This document shows, in pieces, positions 38,180 through 50,019 of a stretch of DNA of 50,019 bases (positions are counted from its first letter, which is position 1; each line of letters opens with the position of its first letter). The notes beneath the pieces were generated by a model that made no database searches, was not told where the DNA came from, and worked only from the letters and a program-made list of their open reading frames with translations. This DNA is from Karstenula rhodostoma CBS 690.94. Lineage: Eukaryota > Ascomycota > Dothideomycetes > Pleosporales > Didymosphaeriaceae. Both the position numbers and the translations under genes were made by a program. The stretch is from contig MU001513.1 in assembly GCA_010093485.1 (NCBI GenBank), positions 836,883 through 886,901 on the forward strand, read 5' to 3'.

Positions 38180-39580
38180 TAATCCCTTATATATATCTAA
38201 ACTTTTTTATTAACCCCTATTATAAGGTATATCCTCCTATATACTAATATTACTAAAACTTTTCTCTTTAATAATATAATATACTAGCTATAGACCTCTT
38301 ACTAAATTATATCTTACTAAATTACTATTTAATAGTTCCTTTAGTAATAATTTTTTAGGAGATAGTCTATCTATTATATAGATAATATATATATTCTTAA
38401 TTACTATAGAATCCTTAAATACCTTCTTATTATACTTTATAACTATATTTATTTAGAAGCTAAACTATATTATAGTTATACCTCTTTTAATATATATATT
38501 TAAAATAGTATTTTAAGGTAAAATTATAAATATTCTAATTCTAAACTTTATCTTTAGTATATACTACCTTTTTCTTATCTCTAATTATTTTCTAAACTCT
38601 TTTTATATAGATAGGTCTATATACTCTATAGCTTCTTCCCCTTTTACTATATAATATAAAACTCTAAATAAGTATTTCTTTACTATAATTATATAACCTC
38701 TTCCTTATTTACTAAATAATACTTTTTACTCCTATACTATTATTTCTACTACTTTAAATTCTATCTAAATTATTACCTATATCTATTACTACCTTATTTC
38801 CCTAATAATCCTAATAGTCTAGCCCTATTTTACTATTATATATAGTAATATAAATCTTACTATATCTCCCTCTATAAGGCTAGACTCTATATATATACTT
38901 TTTAAATACTATAATAATACTAGCTAGTCTTATTTTTAATTTATATTACTTTTTCTATTTTCTTTAGATAATATATCTTCTCTTACTATAAGTTTACTTA
39001 CTTTATTTTCTATATTAGTAAAGAACCTTTTTCCCTTTTTATACTATACTCTCTATACCTATAGTACTATTTTCTAATTTTATAAATAGTCTACTACTTT
39101 AACTACTATAGCCCTACTAATTATACTACCTATTATATTTATACCTACTTCTAATAAACTCTAGATAAACTTTCTATACCTCTACTTCTCTTTACTTATT
39201 ATAATATTTTTAGCTATTATAGTAAATAAGTTTTATATACTTACTACCTCTTATATTATTACCTTTTTTAACTTTTACTTTAGTCTTTTATTTACCTTTT
39301 TTATACTAGCTTTCTTTAATTACTTCTTCTTTTTTTTTTTTATACCTTAGTCCTCCTCTTTATTATTCTATTTTTTAGTATACCTCTTTTTAATACTAAC
39401 CCTATTAGTACTTTTATATACTTTCCTAATATTAGTTTTTCTATTCTTTACTATCTAACTTTTATACTCTTATATAATAAATTAGGTAATATTTTTTTTT
39501 AAAATATATTAATATACCTATTATACTATATCCTCTAGTATAGATACTATAAAAATATTACTAGTAGAGCTATTTTTATT
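38180..39580 (-). pseudogene. Possible dead minus-strand gene, Lys/Gln/Glu-rich (copy C)
   Basis: In this copy one minus-strand frame can be followed through TAA/TAG from about 39580 down to about 38220 without an indel. It is rich in Lys, Gln, Arg, Leu and Tyr, with the look of a coiled coil, and has no recognised domain. That the frame is as long here as in copy A is mild support for a real ancestral gene; a purine-biased non-coding strand remains the alternative. Confidence 0.28.
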
Positions 39581-39799
39581 ATATACTTCCCTATATATAG
39601 GGCCTCTAGAATATATAGCTTTATATATATACTATAGTATATCTAGTAAATTACTTTTAATTAGTTCCTTTTCTTTATAAATACCTAATAATATATATAC
39701 TATTATTACTAGTATATTTATTATCTAATACTAGTAGCTATATTACCCTTATTATATACTAATATATAATATTTTTCTAGTCTAGCTTAGTAGTTATCT

Positions 39800-39894
39800 A
39801 ATTTTAGTCTAGACTATAGCTAAAATTAAATAGTACTATATATTCCCTCTACCTTAGTAGTCTACTAATTTTAACCTAAATTAGGGCTAAAATT
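39800..39894. promoter_or_regulatory. Paired inverted repeats, 67 bp apart (copy C)
   Basis: Elements at 39800-39827 and 39867-39894 with the same arms and cores as in copies A and B. GGCCACC, which keeps a rare CA, follows at about 39897. Confidence 0.5.
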
Positions 39895-40042
39895 AAGGCC
39901 ACCTCCCCTATCTATTATAGCCTAAGTAATATTTATCTATTTTAATAAAACTTATAATTTTATATCCTATATATTATATTACTATACTCTCCTTTCTAGT
40001 AAAATATTCTTTTACTTTAGTAGAAAATACTATAATATTACT

Positions 40043-43000
40043 ATACCTAAATAAAGATATAAAATCTAAAAGTTAGTTAATAATCTATCTAATAATTATC
40101 CTCTTTTATAGAACTATAAGAACTTTATTATCCCTATTAAAACTAAGGTATTCTATTCTAGTCTACTAGTATATAGTAATAATTATTACTATAATATATA
40201 TAGCTTAATTATTACTAGAGCTACTATAAAGTATAATATATTTACCTATCTATATAATAATTATATAATCTATAGCCATTTTTATAATAGTATAACTAAA
40301 TACTATCTTTAATACTCTAATTATATTAGTATAATTATAAGTTAATAGTTCTTTCCTTTTATCCTACCCCTATTTACCTACCTTAGTATAACCTACTAAT
40401 TTAAGGTACCTTTTACTAGTATTATAGAAATTTTACCTAAGCTATATAGTACTTCTATATCCCTAATTAATTTATATTCTAATTCTTATTACTCTTAATT
40501 TATATTATCCCTAACTAAGTCTATTACTTCTACTATATAATTAAATTATAATATAGCCTCTTCTTTAAAGTCCTAGCTATAATATACTTTAGTATAGGTA
40601 TAGTATATATAGGAATAATAGCTATAATCTATATCTAGTATACCTTTTATATCTATAAACCTATAGATAGTATATACTAAATTTTTAGAGGTCTTTACTA
40701 GTATTACTATATAGTAAGCGTGCCTAGTATTTATTACTATATCTAAAGCTAAACTTAAATCTAAGCTCTTTTACCTATATACTACTATAAAGAGTATAAC
40801 TTATATATAGTAAAATATAGTAATAAAAACCTCCTACTTTATATAAATTTAAGTAATATAGAAGTATAAATATAATATTCCTATAGTTCCTATTAAATTT
40901 TACTAAAACTCTACTCTTTACTATATTAATCCTCTCTAAAAAATCTTCCTTTTCTTCTTTTATACTTTATCTCCTAGGGCTATATAATCTAAGACCCTTT
41001 ATTTATAAAAATATTAGTAACTAACTTAGAAATAGGTTATAACCTACTTAGATATAATAGAAGTTTCCCCTATTATTAAAAAATACTATAACTATATATA
41101 TTTAAACCTATTTAAAGGATATTATTATACTTTCTAACTTTCCTTACTAGAATAAATTAACTAGTTTACTTAGTTTAAACTTATTCTTATTACTCTAATA
41201 GCCTTCCTTAGTCTCTCCCCCTAAGGTAATAGATTTTAAGAGACTTATAACTTTACTACTAATATATTAGCCCTTAAAAAAATATATAGATTTACTAGTT
41301 TATAGTATCTCTAAGATATACTTTTCTATATAGTACCTATAAAGGTTCTAGGTTATTCTAATTTTAATTTACTAGTTTCCTAAGAGGAGGCTAGCTTTTT
41401 TATTACTAAACTAAATAATTATAAGGTAGAGAATTAGAATAGAGAGCTATATAATATATTTAAGATATAGGTATATAATTACCTTACTATAGAGTATTTT
41501 ATCTCTATAAATTAGTTTATTAATATAGTATACTTCCTTAATACCTTTTAATATAGGAAGAATTTAGATATCTTTATTTACTAAAATAGGAATAGTATAA
41601 CTATTTATAGAATTAGAATAGACTTTACTTTATTCTCTTTTATAGTAAGTAACCTATTTAAGGAGGTATTTATTCTTCTTTACTAGCTAGCGTTTATATA
41701 GATATAAATAGGGCTACCCTTTATTCTATAGAATATACTAAGAGAAGACCTAAAAAATATAACCCCTAGTTTTAATATCTTTAATATAGATAACTTATAA
41801 CTTAAATATAATACTAGTTTTATTATCTAATAATTTTTATAGTTATTTAATATAAAGGGCTCTAAAGGTTATTTACTTACTAGTATTAAAGACTATATCT
41901 AGGTATAATAGTACTATAATCTTATCTAAAAATTTCTTAGTATATTTTTAGATCTTATATATTTTATAAGTGGCTAGTCTAGCTATAGTACTAAGGTATT
42001 AAACTTATAACTTAAAAATAGTTATATAACTAGTATCTAGAATATATTCCTTTATAATAGCCTTATTATTATTATTTCTTAATATTATAAGGGCTATAAT
42101 AGAGATAAGTCTATAAAGACTATCTACTATTTTTTTTTTTATAAAGTAGGTAGCCTTTTAGTCTAGTATATCTAGCTTATTTATCCTTTCTACCTTACTA
42201 TATAGGGATAAATTAATAAGGAGATATATAACTATTATTATAATTAAGTCTAGAACTATCTATTTTAGCTAAATCTACTTAGTAAGTAATAGACTACCTT
42301 TTAAACTCTTAGTTATATTATAAGGTAGGTAATACTTTATTAAATAAAAAAAGAGATTAATATTAGTATAATATACTATCTCCTTATTACCTTTAATAGA
42401 AAACTTTCTACTACTAATTACCTATTATAGGAACTATTAAAAGAGGAGGTTAATAAGATAATAAATAAAGTAGAGATAGAAGTCTATAAAATATAAGCTA
42501 GCTATTTATTAGAAATAACTTATATAGTCTATATTCTAGATATTTTAAGGATTTTTACTTATAAATTTAATAATTTAGAGGTATATTTTAAGATATCTAC
42601 TAAGTAGTATAAGGCCCTAGGGTTCCTTCTAATCTAAGAGGAAGAGATTCTCTAGAAAGCTAAGAAAGCTATTTATTCTAATTATCTAGATATTAATATA
42701 GTATAACTATTATAAAAGAATCTTAAAAAATTAGTCTAGTTTAGAGAATAATAAGAGTAAGCTCTCTATATAATTTTAATAGGGGAGAGTATAGTTATTT
42801 ATATTATAGGTACTAGGTCTAATAAAAGTCTTCTTTTCTTCCTTTTTACTTACTTTCTAGACTATAGTTAGACTATTATTATTATCCTACTAGTAGTACT
42901 CTACTCTAACCTTCTTTATTATTATTCTAAATTATAGATTAGAGTTACTATATAATAGTAAGGAGTATATAATAAATAAATATCTATTATTCTAGTAACC

Positions 43001-43990
43001 CCTAAAAATATTTTAAAGGATTCCTTCTAGGCCTATATTACTAGATAGAAAATATTAGGAGTATTAGAAAAAATTATAGTAGATAAATTCTACTATATTA
43101 TTCTTTTAAATATAGCCTATTACCCTTATTTTTATAATCTCTATATACTTATTAAGTACTATATTTCTTTTATATTCCTCTTTATAACCCTACTACCTAC
43201 TAAATAGAGCTAAGCCTTTTAACTTTTTAAATTTTCTACTAATATTATAACCTTTAGAGAGTCTACTATTTAGCCTAAAATCTAGTATAAAGTCTATACC
43301 TTATATATAATAAGTATAAACCCTATAATAGCTATAGTAGAATATATTAAAGAGGTTTTCTAATTATATAAAAAGGTTTTTATTTATATTAACCTTATTA
43401 TAACTATAGATATACTAGCTCTATAGCTTAACTATCCTAAGTACTATAGAAAAATAAAAAAGAAAGAATAATTTATAAGTCTAATATAATTCTAGGCCTT
43501 AGAGATAAATACTATAGTAGCTATAAGTATCCTTATAAAAGGTTTAGATATACTAGATATATATATAATATTATATTTTATACTACTAGTAAACTTCTAT
43601 AGCCTTATCTAGATAGGTAAATAAATTAGTTAGAATAGTAAATCTAGTCTTACTAGACTAGTACTAGTAAATACTATCCCTAATATATATTTTAATAAAG
43701 CTAGTAATATAGTAAAGATATCTATTCTTACCTATATATAACTCTAGTTTCTAAATAAAGTCTACTATTATATTATTATTAATAGCTTTCTAGATAGTAA
43801 TATCTTAAGAATAATATATACCCCTTTTAAGTAACCTTATAATATTTATATACTAAGATTCTATCCTTCTATATAAACTAGTTTTATTTAAGTACTATAA
43901 ACTTTCTAGCTAAAGAGATAGTTATTAGTAGTACTAATACTAATACTAATATACTAGGGCCTATTATCCTTATATATTCTAATACCCTAT
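40043..43990 (+). pseudogene. RIP-inactivated RecQ-type, telomere-linked-helicase-like gene (copy C)
   Basis: Third copy, same frame throughout (checked at 40058, 41972, 42785, 43511 and 43811, all in one frame). Walker A at 42809-42829 reads GTRSNKS, one RIP change from GTRSGKS. An Ile-Leu-Val-Thr-Pro segment typical of the motif between Walker A and DExx lies near 43000. The VDKF box is near 43080. A Thr-x-Leu-x-Lys-Gly-Leu-Asp-Ile segment, the motif V region of RecQ (compare TxxxGxGxD), lies near 43520-43555. Motif VI is at 43610-43639. The N-terminal TLH-like segment is at about 41970-42180. A retained TGG survives at 41971. This copy gives the clearest reading of the helicase core. Confidence 0.87.
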
Positions 43991-45426
43991 AGCTATACTT
44001 ATAAAGATATAATAATACCTATAAAATAATCCTTTTTCTAAAATAAATTTATACCTATATAGTTCTAGTATACTACTCTAATTTATAAATAGCGAGCTCC
44101 CTATTATATATACCTTTTACCTCTACTAAATAAAAAAGAGAACTCGACTTCTTTATATAGAATACTAATAATACTAATAAGCTATATACTAAATTATTTT
44201 ATAATAAATTACCTACTTATATAGCCTACTAAAGGCTATACTATATTACCTATTTTATTAAAGAAGATTTATTTAAATATAAATAGGATTAGTATACTAA
44301 TACTAATAGTAGTTAAGCTAAGTATATTAGAAATACTATTATAATCTATTAGTATACTATAAATAATAAATAAATAAAAGATAACTACTAGTTCTATCTA
44401 ATATCTATTAAATACTACCTAGAGTAGATATTTTTAGAAATAAGTAAAGTAAAGACTACTCTAGCCTAATAAGGTCTCTATATTAATAAATATATAATTT
44501 ATAATATTTAGGCTATCCTTTAGAATAAATATAAAGCTACGCGCTCTAAATAAATTAATAAAATTAAGGAAATAAAAAAAAATAGATAGGATATAAACTT
44601 ACTATATAACTTTAGAATATATTTTATAAAGATAGTTAATTTTAAAGATAACTATAAAGTAGGGAGAATTATTTTAGAACTAAATTAAATTATAAAAATA
44701 TACCTTATATTAGAATAGTATAACTAACTACTTCTACTATATATCTAAAATAGGGACTAGAATATAAAAGGACTAAATATATAGTAAAAAGAATAGTAAT
44801 ATTATATATCTATATCTTACTAAGCTAATAACTAGGTAATATATAAGGGATACTTCTATAGGGAAATATAGATAAGTTAATATCCTATTTAATTCTAGAT
44901 AAAGTATAATTATCTCTTATTTAAATCTTTTATCTAGGTAATATACTAGTTATATAATATAGGCTTAGTATAGGTAAATAAATAGAGTACTTAAATAAAA
45001 TATATACTATTTAAACTCTCTATTCTTTTTACTCTCTACTCTTATCTATTCTATCTTTTAATACTTTTTTATTACCTCTACTATAGCTTTTATTTCTATT
45101 ACCCTTAGCTACTATAGTACCTCTAGTATTATAAGTATAGTAACTAGCTAGATTTAGCTAAAAAAGATACTAAATATATTAAACTTTTTTAAAAATTTCT
45201 AAATAATATAGCCCTAACTAATAGACTATCTTTAACTAAATAAGTAATAAGCTAGAAACTTTTCTATAAACCCCTATAGTAACTACTAACTTAGTATAAA
45301 TTAGAACCTATTATAATAGAAATTAGTTTACTAATATTATTTAGTATATAGTCTTCCTTTTTTTTTATTATCTCTTTTTTTCTATTTATAGAACTATACT
45401 AGTTTAATATACTTATTATATTTACT
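43990..45426 (+). other. Unassigned stretch between RecQ core and 70-bp repeats (copy C)
   Basis: Colinear with the same region of the other copies. GCTACGCGCT at about 44536 keeps two CG dinucleotides where copies A and B have ATATACT. The frame choice is ambiguous; it may be the C-terminal tail of the RecQ-like protein. Confidence 0.4.
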
Positions 45427-45636
45427 ACTACTATACTCCTATACTAGTATAGGGGGGATATTAAAAAGTTTTCTATATACCCCTATATATTTATAACTAC
45501 TATACTTTTATATTAGTTTAAGGGGGGATATTAAAAAGTTTCCTATATATTTTTATATATCTATAACTACTATACTTTTATATTAGTCTAAGGGGGAATA
45601 TTAAAAAGTTTTCTAAGTATTCCCTATATACCTATA
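45427..45636. repeat. Three tandem 70-bp repeats with G-rich tract (copy C)
   Basis: The ATATTAAAAAG motif recurs at 70-bp spacing (GATA or AATA at 45457, 45527, 45597), each after GGGGGG or GGGGG. The G-runs are best preserved in this copy. A CGTG survives just downstream at about 45651. Confidence 0.8.
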
Positions 45637-45923
45637 ATATATTATCTAACGTGAATATCTCCTCTTTTAGTATTCTAGATTTAGAGAAATATATTAATAA
45701 ATTCGGTTTCCTAAACTAGTATAACCTAGATTCTAACTAGCTACTTTTACCTTAACTAAATTTAAGTAAAGCCAGTCTTACTATATCTAATCTAGCTATA
45801 AAATAAAAGTATACTAGGTTACTAAGTCTATATATTTCTACTTCTATAGTATAAGTTAGATATATAAATACTTTCTAAAACTTTTCTAACTATTCCCCTA
45901 ATAACTAACTACTAAATAATATA

Positions 45924-48900
45924 CCTATTTTTTTTTTTAAAAATAAAGTATTTAATAATAGTAATAGTAGAGATATAGAGGATATAGTAATTAATAAAAT
46001 AAAAATAACTTTAGTTTATATAAATAAAACCCTATATATATTAAACTTAATACCTTTTTTAAAATAAATTACTAGTTCTAGGGATTTTACTAATAAGATA
46101 TTTACTATATCTTCTAATATCTTTATTTAAATATATATTATAAATCCGTTTATTACTTTAGCCTATAAAGAAATTATATAGTATATTAAATTTAGTAAAT
46201 AGTTACTAAGTCTAGATAGAATAGTTAAAAAGAGTATTTTAAAAATAGATAAGGTTCTATTACTTACTATTCTATTTAAAGTATAATAGTCTTAGAATCT
46301 AGTATTCTATTAGACCTATTTTATAAAAAAGGTAAAGTATATTTTTATCTAACCTATATAATTATTCTTTAATTAAATAAAAATTAAGGAAGAAGATATA
46401 ATCCTTATATATTTATAAATTAGTTATAAAATTATCCTATAGCTAAACTAACCCCTTAATAAGATATATATTATAGAGATTTACTATAAGATAGGGTAAC
46501 TTAATAAAGTAGAGGGAATAAAAAGGTATATTATACTTTACTAATATATAAATAAAGGGGGACTAAAAAAGTGGCTAAGGCGCGCCTAGTGTCTATATAT
46601 AGACTAACTAGAAAGGGTATAGCTAAGGTATATACCCTTAAGAATTTAGTAATATTAATCTAAAAGGGTTATATAAAGGCCCTTATTATATAAATATAGT
46701 TTAGTATAGTTAGGGTATAGAATAGAAAGATAAATATATAAATTATATAAAAGGTAGTTAATAATATTAGCTCTTAAGGTATACTTTCTTACCTGGCTAT
46801 AAAATAGTTAAAGGTTAGTAACTCTAATTTAATTCCCGAGTTAGAGAAGAATCTACTTATCTATAATAATATTATTTCTAGTATAATAGAGCTATAATAT
46901 ATTTAAGGAATATTAAATAAAGAAGTCTTTATATCTTTCCTAGCTAATATTAAAAAATAGAATACTTATACTTTATAAAATCTAGTTACTAAGGCCTAAC
47001 TAGAAAAGTTTATATATTTATACCTAATAATAGTTTATATAATAAATATAGATACTATAAAGTACTAGTTATATAAAGCCTCTATTAATATATTCTAGAA
47101 ATATATAAAGTATTATCTATATAATATTAAAACTATTATAGACCCTAATTATACTAAGAATCTAATTATCTATATAGCTAATAATCTTTATTAGAAGTAT
47201 TTAAAAATTACTCTATTAGCTTTCTAGTCTATAGTAAAGAATAGTATATTAGTATTCTATATATTAAAAGTAGTTATTAAAGAGAAAGTAGAAATAGTTT
47301 ATAGAGATATTAAGAATACTATAATAGAGAATAACTATAATATATTATAAAGAAGTAAATAGGGTAAAATAGCTAATATAGTATCTTTTTCTATTAAGTA
47401 AACTAATAACTATAGTATAGAAATTTTTAAAATAGGTAGTAATAATAGTATATTTACCCTAATATATCTTAAGGAGGTCTATACCTCTATATATATTACT
47501 AATATAAGGTATAAATTAATATTATATATAATACTCTCTTTTAAATAGTAGTAGGTAATTACTATAAAATAGGTAGCTAATATACTAGCTAGTATTAATA
47601 AAATAGTATCTATTAAAGATAGAATTATTACTAATATAATTAAATTAGGTAAAATTATTTAAATAGGGGTAATTATATTTAAAATATATCTCTAGTAGGT
47701 TTATAGAAAACTTTTCTATAAACCCCCTAATTATATTCTATTCTACTCTACTAACTTATTATAAATTATACTAGATTATAAATATTACCTTAATCTAAAG
47801 CTTACTAATATCTATAAAAAATAACCTATCTAGCCTATTATAAACTCGAATTATAAATAGTCTAGAAATAAATTTAAATCCTTTCTTTATTTTACTTTAG
47901 CTAGACTTTACTATTAGATAGTAACTAAGCTTATATAAATATTAATTTACTTTACTATTTTTATAATCTCCCCTAATAAGTTATTAGCTATATCCGGTTT
48001 TAAAATAGTTATTAGTTTCCCTAATACTAATTTAAGTATTTAGAACTATAAAAATTCTTATAACTAGTATACTATTTTTATAGCCTTCTATAATTATATA
48101 GCTAAGTTTACTAGCCCCTATATTTTCTAGTCCTATATTAAGGAAAATATTAAATTATTTACTAAGGAAAATAGTTTTAAGCTAGATAAGTTTAACTTCT
48201 AGAACTATAAAATATAGCCCGATTTCCTATTAACTAAACCCCTAAGTAAATATATTTATACTTTTAATTATAAGTTTAGACTAGTATTTTATAATAAGGT
48301 ATAAGACTTTCTATAGAATTAAAATTTTATATAAAGGACTATTTTATAATTATATTTATATAGATTATTTCTATTATTAGACTATTCTATATTTAGAAGT
48401 ATAGAAGATATTAGAAACTATTTAAAATTATTAGAAAATCCGAACCTCCTTAATAAGTTTACTAAGTAGGAGGATAAATATTATAAAAAGTTAGCTAAAA
48501 CTAGCTATATTATAGGGTTCTACCTAGATTATAATAACCCCTACCTACTTAATAAGAAGGATTTTAAGTAAATTCCCCTATAGAGAGGTTAGAAAACTTT
48601 TCTATATCCTCCCTTAATATATACTAATAATATATAGTATATACTTTAGATTTCTATATAGTAACTAGATAGAGTTTATAATAAATATTCTAAACCCTAC
48701 TTATAATAAATAGATTACTTAAGGTAAGTTTATATAACTAATTATAGTATATTTTATATTTAAATATAACTTTAATAGTACTATTATTTCTAAATTTAGA
48801 AATACTATTAGCTAGTCTATTCTATTAAAGTACTATTATATTATTAAATAAGTATTTATATTATTAGATAAATATACCTATAATAACTAGTTTATATACT

Positions 48901-50019
48901 AGTCTAAGTATATATTTATAATATATAAAAGCTCTAGTAGTTAAAATATTTCTATAATTAATACCTATATTTAGAAGACTATTTAGATTATTAAGTTTTA
49001 TTCTTTTCTTAGGTACCTATATATTAAAATTAATATAGAGAAGTAACCTAAGAACTCTATATATAGATATAGTAATAATTATCTTAATCTAAAATATAAT
49101 CTAAACTATAAATTCTAGTTCTATAATTAGTTCCCCCTCTTTAAAGAGTATAATATACTCTTTAAGGGTAGTTTAAAAAAATATAGTAATTATATTTAAT
49201 AGTTATTTAAAAAAATACTAGATATAGGTTATAATACTATCCCTAATAATATTAACTAGAATAAGTTTAATAATATTTAGCTTATCTATAAGTTCCTTAA
49301 GTATTTATTAAAAATATAAGTAATTATAGCCCTTATTATAGACTAGACTCTAGTTTATAATAAGAAAATTATTCTATAGTTTTTTATACCCCTAATTTAA
49401 AAGCTTATTTAAGAGATTTTTAAACTATTAAAATATATATTATTTTTAGTTTACTTTTCTAATAGTATAGTCTAGTATAACTAGGTTTAATTTCTTTAGA
49501 ATAGTATTAAGACTAAGATTTATATCCTCCTTATATTCTTTTAGGTATTTAGTATTAACTATAACCTCTAGAATAATAGTTATATTAATACTCTTATAAA
49601 TTTTCCCTTAAACTAAAATATAAAGGACTAGACTCTTAAATATTAATATTAAAGTAGCTAATATTTAAGTATATACTTTTTCTATATTACTATTTAAGAA
49701 ATATATAGTATCTAGTAATATAGGTAAGTTAATTTACTTAAAAATACTCTAGAAACTTTTCTATATACCCCCTATATAATAACTATTCTTACTAACTTTT
49801 CTAGTAAAAACCTACTTACTTTACTAGTATTAGTATCTACTTTCTTTAACTATATTATTAAGGAAAATAGTATTAAAGAGTTTACTAAAACCTTTAATAT
49901 TCTAGAAAATATTATTATTTAGATATATAAAAATATACTAGATATTTTTATTAAAAGGCCTAAATATAATATAGCCCTTAATAATACTAACTATAAGTAT
50001 CTCTTTATTTTTAATAAAT
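45924..50019 (+). pseudogene. RIP-inactivated SNF2-family gene with insertion (copy C, runs off the window)
   Basis: Third SNF2-like copy. Motif I lies around 47648 (LGKIIQ after mutation), the DExx box near 48294, and motif VI at 49629-49661. The N-terminal third is interrupted by the 164-bp insertion at 46471-46634, which also shifts the frame by two (the frame at 46155 differs from that at 47648 accordingly). The C-terminal part continues past 50019. As in the other copies, stops are dense. Retained CG and TGG bases (TACCTGGCT at about 46791, CCCGAG at about 46836) show that RIP was not complete. Confidence 0.8.
46471..46634. mobile_element. 164-bp insertion unique to copy C, with probable 10-bp target duplication
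   Basis: Copies A and B run straight from AAGGTATATA (A) or AAAGTATATA (B) into TTCTTA or CTCTAA. In copy C that site appears twice, as AAGATATATA (46461-46470) and AAGGTATATA (46625-46634), with 154 extra bases between. The extra DNA contains GTGG, GGCGCGCC and AGTGTC, so it carries more TG and CG than its surroundings. A palindrome GTCTATATATAGAC sits at 46591-46604. I see no terminal inverted repeats and no coding capacity. It may be a small non-autonomous element that arrived after most of the RIP, or one too short or unique to be hit. Confidence 0.7.

Larger units (their letters stand above)
38019..50019 (+). repeat. 14-kb tandem unit, copy C (incomplete at both ends)
   Basis: It begins within the minisatellite (left landmark and palindrome lost in the gap) and runs off the window inside the C-terminal part of the SNF2-like pseudogene. 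Its offset from copy B is about 15253 bp before and 15417 bp after a 164-bp insertion at 46471-46634. Otherwise it is colinear with copies A and B and differs by transitions. About 2.2 kb of the right end lies beyond the window. Confidence 0.92.

Noticed and set aside
46579..46590. GGCGCGCC as a cloning-site artefact
   Set aside because: It lies inside an insertion with a target duplication and with RIP-like sequence on both sides, and no vector sequence is seen. A chance survival of CG-rich bases in a less mutated insert is more likely.
1..50019. A naturally AT-rich genome such as a mitochondrial, plastid or Plasmodium-like genome
   Set aside because: Low GC alone would not remove CA and TG while leaving CC, CT, AG and GG common. 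The depletion is specific to the dinucleotide, and copies differ only by C/T and G/A, which points to RIP.

Overview
The window looks like nuclear DNA of a filamentous ascomycete (Pezizomycotina) taken from an AT-rich, heavily mutated block. C and G make up roughly a fifth of the bases by eye. The dinucleotides CA and TG are almost absent, CG is rare, and TA is everywhere. Nearly every remaining C is followed by C or T, and nearly every G is preceded by G or A. This is the signature of saturated repeat-induced point mutation (RIP, C-to-T at CpA on both strands). No intact protein-coding gene remains: former Gln, Trp and Arg codons (CAA, CAG, TGG, CGA) are now stop codons in every frame.

Layout. 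Bases 1-468 are three tandem 156-bp repeats. Bases 469-8270 are RIP-mutated DNA in which I could not identify any gene; a short-period TATATAGGTA-type tandem repeat sits at 3931-4066. From 8271 to the end the window is a head-to-tail array of one unit of about 14.2 kb: copy A (8271-22648), copy B (22649-36849), a left-end fragment (36850-37613) running into a 405-base gap, and copy C (38019 to the window end, incomplete). The copies align almost without indels outside the left-end minisatellite and differ essentially only by C/T and G/A transitions, so each was mutated separately after the array formed.

Each unit has the same order. It begins with a 29-bp near-palindrome and a 22-bp minisatellite of variable length, followed by a purine-rich minus-strand segment that may be a dead gene. 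Next come two inverted repeats set exactly 67 bp apart, then a plus-strand pseudogene for a RecQ-type helicase of the telomere-linked (TLH) kind, then a 3 x 70-bp tandem repeat with a G-rich tract. A second plus-strand pseudogene, for a SNF2-family ATPase, follows, then a pyrimidine-rich tract and a short plus-strand open stretch. The helicase calls rest on motifs read through the RIP mutations: a Walker A box and QxxGRAGRDG for RecQ; DMxGLGKTIQ, a DExx box and QALGRxxRxGQ for SNF2. The RecQ frame is unbroken by indels over about 3.4 kb in all three copies.

My interpretation is that this is a large repeated module carrying two different helicases, minisatellites and palindromes, arranged in tandem and silenced by RIP. 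Its architecture recalls subtelomeric helicase elements (yeast Y' and fungal TLH genes), but no telomere repeat is visible and mobility is not shown. Copy C carries a 164-bp insertion with a probable 10-bp target duplication and weaker RIP, which suggests a later arrival.
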